NCBI RefSeq assembly: GCF_000751775.1
Contig: NZ_CCRF01000062.1
Coordinates: forward strand, 1-61,060
DNA: 61,060 nucleotides
Direction of reading: 5' to 3'
Source: Caldibacillus thermoamylovorans
GTDB lineage: Bacteria > Bacillota > Bacilli > Bacillales > Caldibacillaceae
Shown piece after piece: positions 58,755-61,060 of the stretch (positions are counted from its first letter, which is position 1; every line of letters begins with the position of its first letter). The notes under the pieces are model-generated. The model did not search any database. It was given only the letters and a program-made list of their open reading frames with translations, and was not told the DNA's origin. The translations under genes were made by a program, and so were the position numbers.

Positions 58755-59144
58755 TCACGATGGAATCATTTTTAAAATCATTTCAATTAAAACGGTAAGG
58801 ATCGGTACAGCCATAGCCAAAATCACAATCTTCCCGGCCATTTCAATTTTGGAAGCAAGTGAACCTTGTCCGGCATCCTTTGTTATTTGAGCTGCAAATT
58901 CAACGATATAGGCAATGCCGATAATTTTCAAAATCGTTTCAACATATACCGAATTCACTTTTGCTTGGATGGCGATCCTTTCAATCATTTGAATGATATT
59001 GAAAATTTGGTCAATCAAAAATAAGAAGATGATACAACCGGTAAAGACGATTAATAAAAAAGCAAAATTGGCTTTCTGCTCCTTGATCACTAAGGCAAGA
59101 AAAGTGGCTACCAAGCCGATTCCAATAATTTGAAGGATATCAAT
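58755..59144 (-). CDS. spoIIIAD: Stage III sporulation protein SpoIIIAD, apparent AUU start
   Basis: The conserved SpoIIIAD sequence (about 129 residues) reads IDILQIIGIGLVATFLALVIKEQK at its start, aligning with homologues from the first residues. No ATG, GTG or TTG precedes this in frame after the spoIIIAC stop. An ATT at 59144 lies six bases after AAGGGGGGA, a strong ribosome binding site. The first normal start, TTG at 59114, would drop ten conserved residues and has no ribosome binding site. The rest has membrane helices and KDAGQGSLASKIEMAGK. A sequencing error at the start codon is the alternative. Confidence 0.85.
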   Translation of the reverse strand: MDILQIIGIGLVATFLALVIKEQKANFAFLLIVFTGCIIFLFLIDQIFNIIQMIERIAIQAKVNSVYVETILKIIGIAYIVEFAAQITKDAGQGSLASKIEMAGKIVILAMAVPILTVLIEMILKMIPS

Positions 59145-59158
59145 CGACGATCCCCCCT

Positions 59159-59365
59159 TTAATTGTTAAACAAAAATACGGATTTAATTTTTTGAAACAA
59201 CTCATTTACAATTGTGGCAACTTGAAACAATATATAAATAAAACCAAAAAGGGTCACCCATTGGGCATATTCTTTTTTTCCAACTTGATCTAAAATCGTG
59301 ACTAAAAATGCGACAACAATTCCCACTCCTGCTATTTTGAAAATTATATCTACCTCGATGCCCAT
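59159..59365 (-). CDS. spoIIIAC: Stage III sporulation protein SpoIIIAC
   Basis: The 68-residue protein has two membrane helices and a central Gly-Lys-Lys turn, matching SpoIIIAC (DIIFKIAGVGIVVAFLVTILDQVGKKEYAQW). It is a small integral-membrane component of the channel. Its stop overlaps the spoIIIAD ribosome binding site. Confidence 0.94.
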   Translation of the reverse strand: MGIEVDIIFKIAGVGIVVAFLVTILDQVGKKEYAQWVTLFGFIYILFQVATIVNELFQKIKSVFLFNN

Positions 59366-59385
59366 CGTTTTTCCTCCCTATTTCT

Positions 59386-59901
59386 TTACATCAGTAAAAT
59401 AATGATGAATAATCCGGATAGGAAGCCTAAATTTTTAACCATATTTCCATAAGATGCTTGTCTTTCTCTCGCTTCCACTTCTTCTCTCTCCAAATGAACA
59501 AGGGCCAATTGAATATGTTTTTGCTGCTGAACGCGATCATGTTTTCCCAGTGTTTCACCAAATTGCAATAAAATTTCTAATTCATTTTTTTTCAAGTACG
59601 TTCGGTTCCAAATCGTCTTTAAACTTATTTCCCAAGCTTCTTTTGCTGTTATATCGCCTTGTAGTAATAGACTAGAAAAGTTCTCAAAAATCGTTTCAAT
59701 CGGTTTACTCATTTGATTCGCAATTCTTCTTGAGGCATCATGAAGCGGTGCATGACCATACATAATTTCTGCTTCTAAACTTTGCAGGGCAGATTTTAAC
59801 ATTCGCAATTGCCTTGTCCGCTCGGTAAATGCCTTTGAAGCCTCAAAGCCGATCCAACTTGTGGCAATCAAAATACAAATCGCTCCGACAATTTTCAACA
59901 T
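59386..59901 (-). CDS. spoIIIAB: Stage III sporulation protein SpoIIIAB
   Basis: This 171-residue protein has N- and C-terminal membrane helices around a helical region (FTERTRQLRMLKSALQSLEAEIMYG) related to the GspF/type II secretion platform. It overlaps spoIIIAA by seven bases. Confidence 0.95.
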   Translation of the reverse strand: MLKIVGAICILIATSWIGFEASKAFTERTRQLRMLKSALQSLEAEIMYGHAPLHDASRRIANQMSKPIETIFENFSSLLLQGDITAKEAWEISLKTIWNRTYLKKNELEILLQFGETLGKHDRVQQQKHIQLALVHLEREEVEARERQASYGNMVKNLGFLSGLFIIILLM

Positions 59902-60824
59902 AGATGGCTCACTCGCCTAATGGGGATTTGATTTCCGCTTTCATCCTTGATGGCAGCCACATAACCCGGACCCTTTCCCCTCGTCAACTCAATATATCTT
60001 TCAAAGATTTTTTCCGATAAGATCGGTTTTAATGTCGGACGATTCAATAAATCTTGATATGAATCTCCATGGGTGGTCATAATTAAACAGATTCCGGCAT
60101 GGACGGCTTCCAGAATTGCCTCGGTGTCTTCTTTTCTACCGATTTCATCAACAATAAGGACATCGGGACTCATAGAACGGATCATCATCATCATCCCCTC
60201 CGCTTTCGGGCATGCATCTAATACATCAATTCTCACGCCAAAAGTAAGTTGTGGAATACCACCGACACTTCCTGCAATTTCACTACGCTCGTCAACGATT
60301 CCAACTTTTTTTGGTTCGATGTTGGCATCAGGCGACCCCATTGAAATCATTCTTGCAAAATCACGAAGCAATGTTGTTTTTCCTGTTTGTGGCGGACCAA
60401 TAATCATTGTGTTCTTCCAACCAGATCGATATATGTAAGGAATCCATCTTTCTGCAACGCCAATTTTTTCTTTGGCAATTCGAATATTGAATGAAGAGAC
60501 ATCGCGGATGGCTTTTACTTTCCCATTTTCAAGTATCACTCTGCCTGCGAGACCAATCCGGTGCCCGCCCTCTATCGTGATATACCCTCTTTTTAATTCC
60601 TCATCTAATGTATATAAGGAATGGTGACTAATATTATTAAGCAGTTGTTCTGCATCCCCCATTTGAGTGATATAAGGTAGGAAGATCGTATTTTGGTGAG
60701 CGGTTATCTCAATGGGGCGGTTAATTCGAATCCGTATCTCCTCGATATTTTCGAATATTTCATTTTGTAAGTTTTGAAATTGCTCCTGAATGATTTTAGG
60801 AAGATATGCCATGACTTTTTCCAT
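59895..60824 (-). CDS. spoIIIAA: Stage III sporulation ATPase SpoIIIAA
   Basis: This 309-residue AAA-type secretion ATPase has the Walker A motif GPPQTGKTTLLRD near residue 146, the Walker B region DVLIVDEIGRKEDTEA near residue 225, and a conserved N-terminal part (ENIEEIRIRINRPIEI). It is the likely motor of the SpoIIIA complex. The ATG at 60824 follows AGAGGTAA by seven bases; an in-frame TTG lies 18 bases upstream. Confidence 0.96.
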   Translation of the reverse strand: MEKVMAYLPKIIQEQFQNLQNEIFENIEEIRIRINRPIEITAHQNTIFLPYITQMGDAEQLLNNISHHSLYTLDEELKRGYITIEGGHRIGLAGRVILENGKVKAIRDVSSFNIRIAKEKIGVAERWIPYIYRSGWKNTMIIGPPQTGKTTLLRDFARMISMGSPDANIEPKKVGIVDERSEIAGSVGGIPQLTFGVRIDVLDACPKAEGMMMMIRSMSPDVLIVDEIGRKEDTEAILEAVHAGICLIMTTHGDSYQDLLNRPTLKPILSEKIFERYIELTRGKGPGYVAAIKDESGNQIPIRRVSHLC

Positions 60825-60867
60825 AAAAATTACCTCTTTCAAAATTCTATTAGCTTCCTCTTATTAA

Positions 60868-60896
60868 AATGTATTGCACGTCCCTTTCAAGTATGA
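60868..60896 (-). promoter_or_regulatory. Sigma-E-like promoter of the spoIIIA operon
   Basis: On the minus strand TCATACT (60890-60896) and AATACATT (60868-60875) are 14 bp apart. Each differs at one position from the sigma-E -35 (kmATATT) and -10 (CATACAnT) patterns as I recall them. The transcript start would be about 37 bases before the spoIIIAA ATG. Confidence 0.65.
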
Positions 60897-60979
60897 CTAA
60901 TTCCTAAGTTATTTAAGAAATCAGAGCGCCGGGGATTTTAGGTGAAGATCTTCGCTGGAATTTTATATATTCTTAACGG
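60896..60979 (+). repeat. Dispersed repeat, isolated 3' tail
   Basis: The stretch ends TTCGCTGGAATTTTATATATTCTTAACG, which aligns with the tail of the copy at 25701-25832 (about 23 of 28 positions). Its first part matches 17819-17838. It touches the predicted -35 of the spoIIIA promoter. Confidence 0.5.
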
Positions 60980-61019
60980 ATGAAGAAATGGTTGAGGTAA
61001 CGAGGATTCCTGAGCAAAT

Positions 61020-61060
61020 ATAAAGAAAACTCGGGCGTCCGAGCCTTTAGGCGAGAGCAG
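61020..61060 (+). repeat. Dispersed intergenic repeat, copy 3, cut by the window end
   Basis: ATAAAGAAAACTCGG, a CTCGG...CCGAG hairpin, and CCTTTAGGCGAGAGCAG match the beginning of the copies at 22552 and 25701. The copy continues beyond the window. Confidence 0.7.

Noticed and set aside
1-61060. CRISPR array, prophage, integrated element or transposase
   Set aside because: No regularly spaced repeats, phage genes, integrase or transposase reading frames were found; gene order is that of a core Bacillaceae chromosome.

Overview
This window is ordinary chromosomal DNA of a low-GC Gram-positive endospore former of the family Bacillaceae. The evidence is a full spoIIIAA-AH operon, spoIVB, spo0A, a bkd cluster with a sigma-54 activator, and a gene order matching the yqj/yqi/yqh part of the Bacillus subtilis map. 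The genus cannot be fixed from this stretch. Almost every gene is on the minus strand. No rRNA, tRNA, CRISPR array, prophage or intact insertion sequence was seen.

Layout from left to right: a small membrane protein (+); a YolD-like protein and a Y-family polymerase behind two LexA-like boxes; a tRNA-dihydrouridine synthase; a divergent Rrf2 regulator/NAD(P)-binding reductase pair with twin operators; a likely gene remnant; the histidine operon hisZ-G-D-B-H-A-F-IE-C with hisJ divergent from it; an SDR, RNase Z, zwf (+), gndA and DNA polymerase IV; a CheW protein and an M20-type peptidase; methylmalonyl-CoA epimerase and an acyl-CoA carboxylase beta subunit; Prli42 (+) and an L,D-transpeptidase; bacilliredoxin, MeaB and both methylmalonyl-CoA mutase subunits; the branched-chain 2-oxoacid dehydrogenase cluster (bcd-lpdV-bkdAA-bkdAB-bkdB) with bkdR; DUF2627 (+); a glycerophosphodiesterase; spo0A, spoIVB, recN, argR, tlyA, dxs, ispA, xseB, xseA, folD and nusB; an Asp23-family gene, accC and accB; then spoIIIAH-AA.

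Two themes link the genes. In carbon metabolism, the bkd cluster turns valine and isoleucine into acyl-CoAs that yield propionyl-CoA, and the nearby carboxylase, epimerase, mutase and MeaB genes would send propionyl-CoA to succinyl-CoA. The ptb and buk genes found in the B. subtilis bkd operon are absent here. In sporulation, Spo0A, SpoIVB and the SpoIIIA channel components lie within 20 kb.

The best leads are regulatory. They are a sigma-54 promoter with two palindromic enhancer sites exactly 33 bp apart before bcd; twin TGTAAT-N7-ATTACA operators flanking a near-consensus promoter; LexA-like boxes before a Y-family polymerase; a FapR-like site before accB; a sigma-E-like promoter before spoIIIAA; an apparent AUU start codon in spoIIIAD; three related translation-start regions between hisB and hisH; and a dispersed, structured intergenic repeat in the same orientation at several loci. 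I did not find a clearly new multi-gene system.
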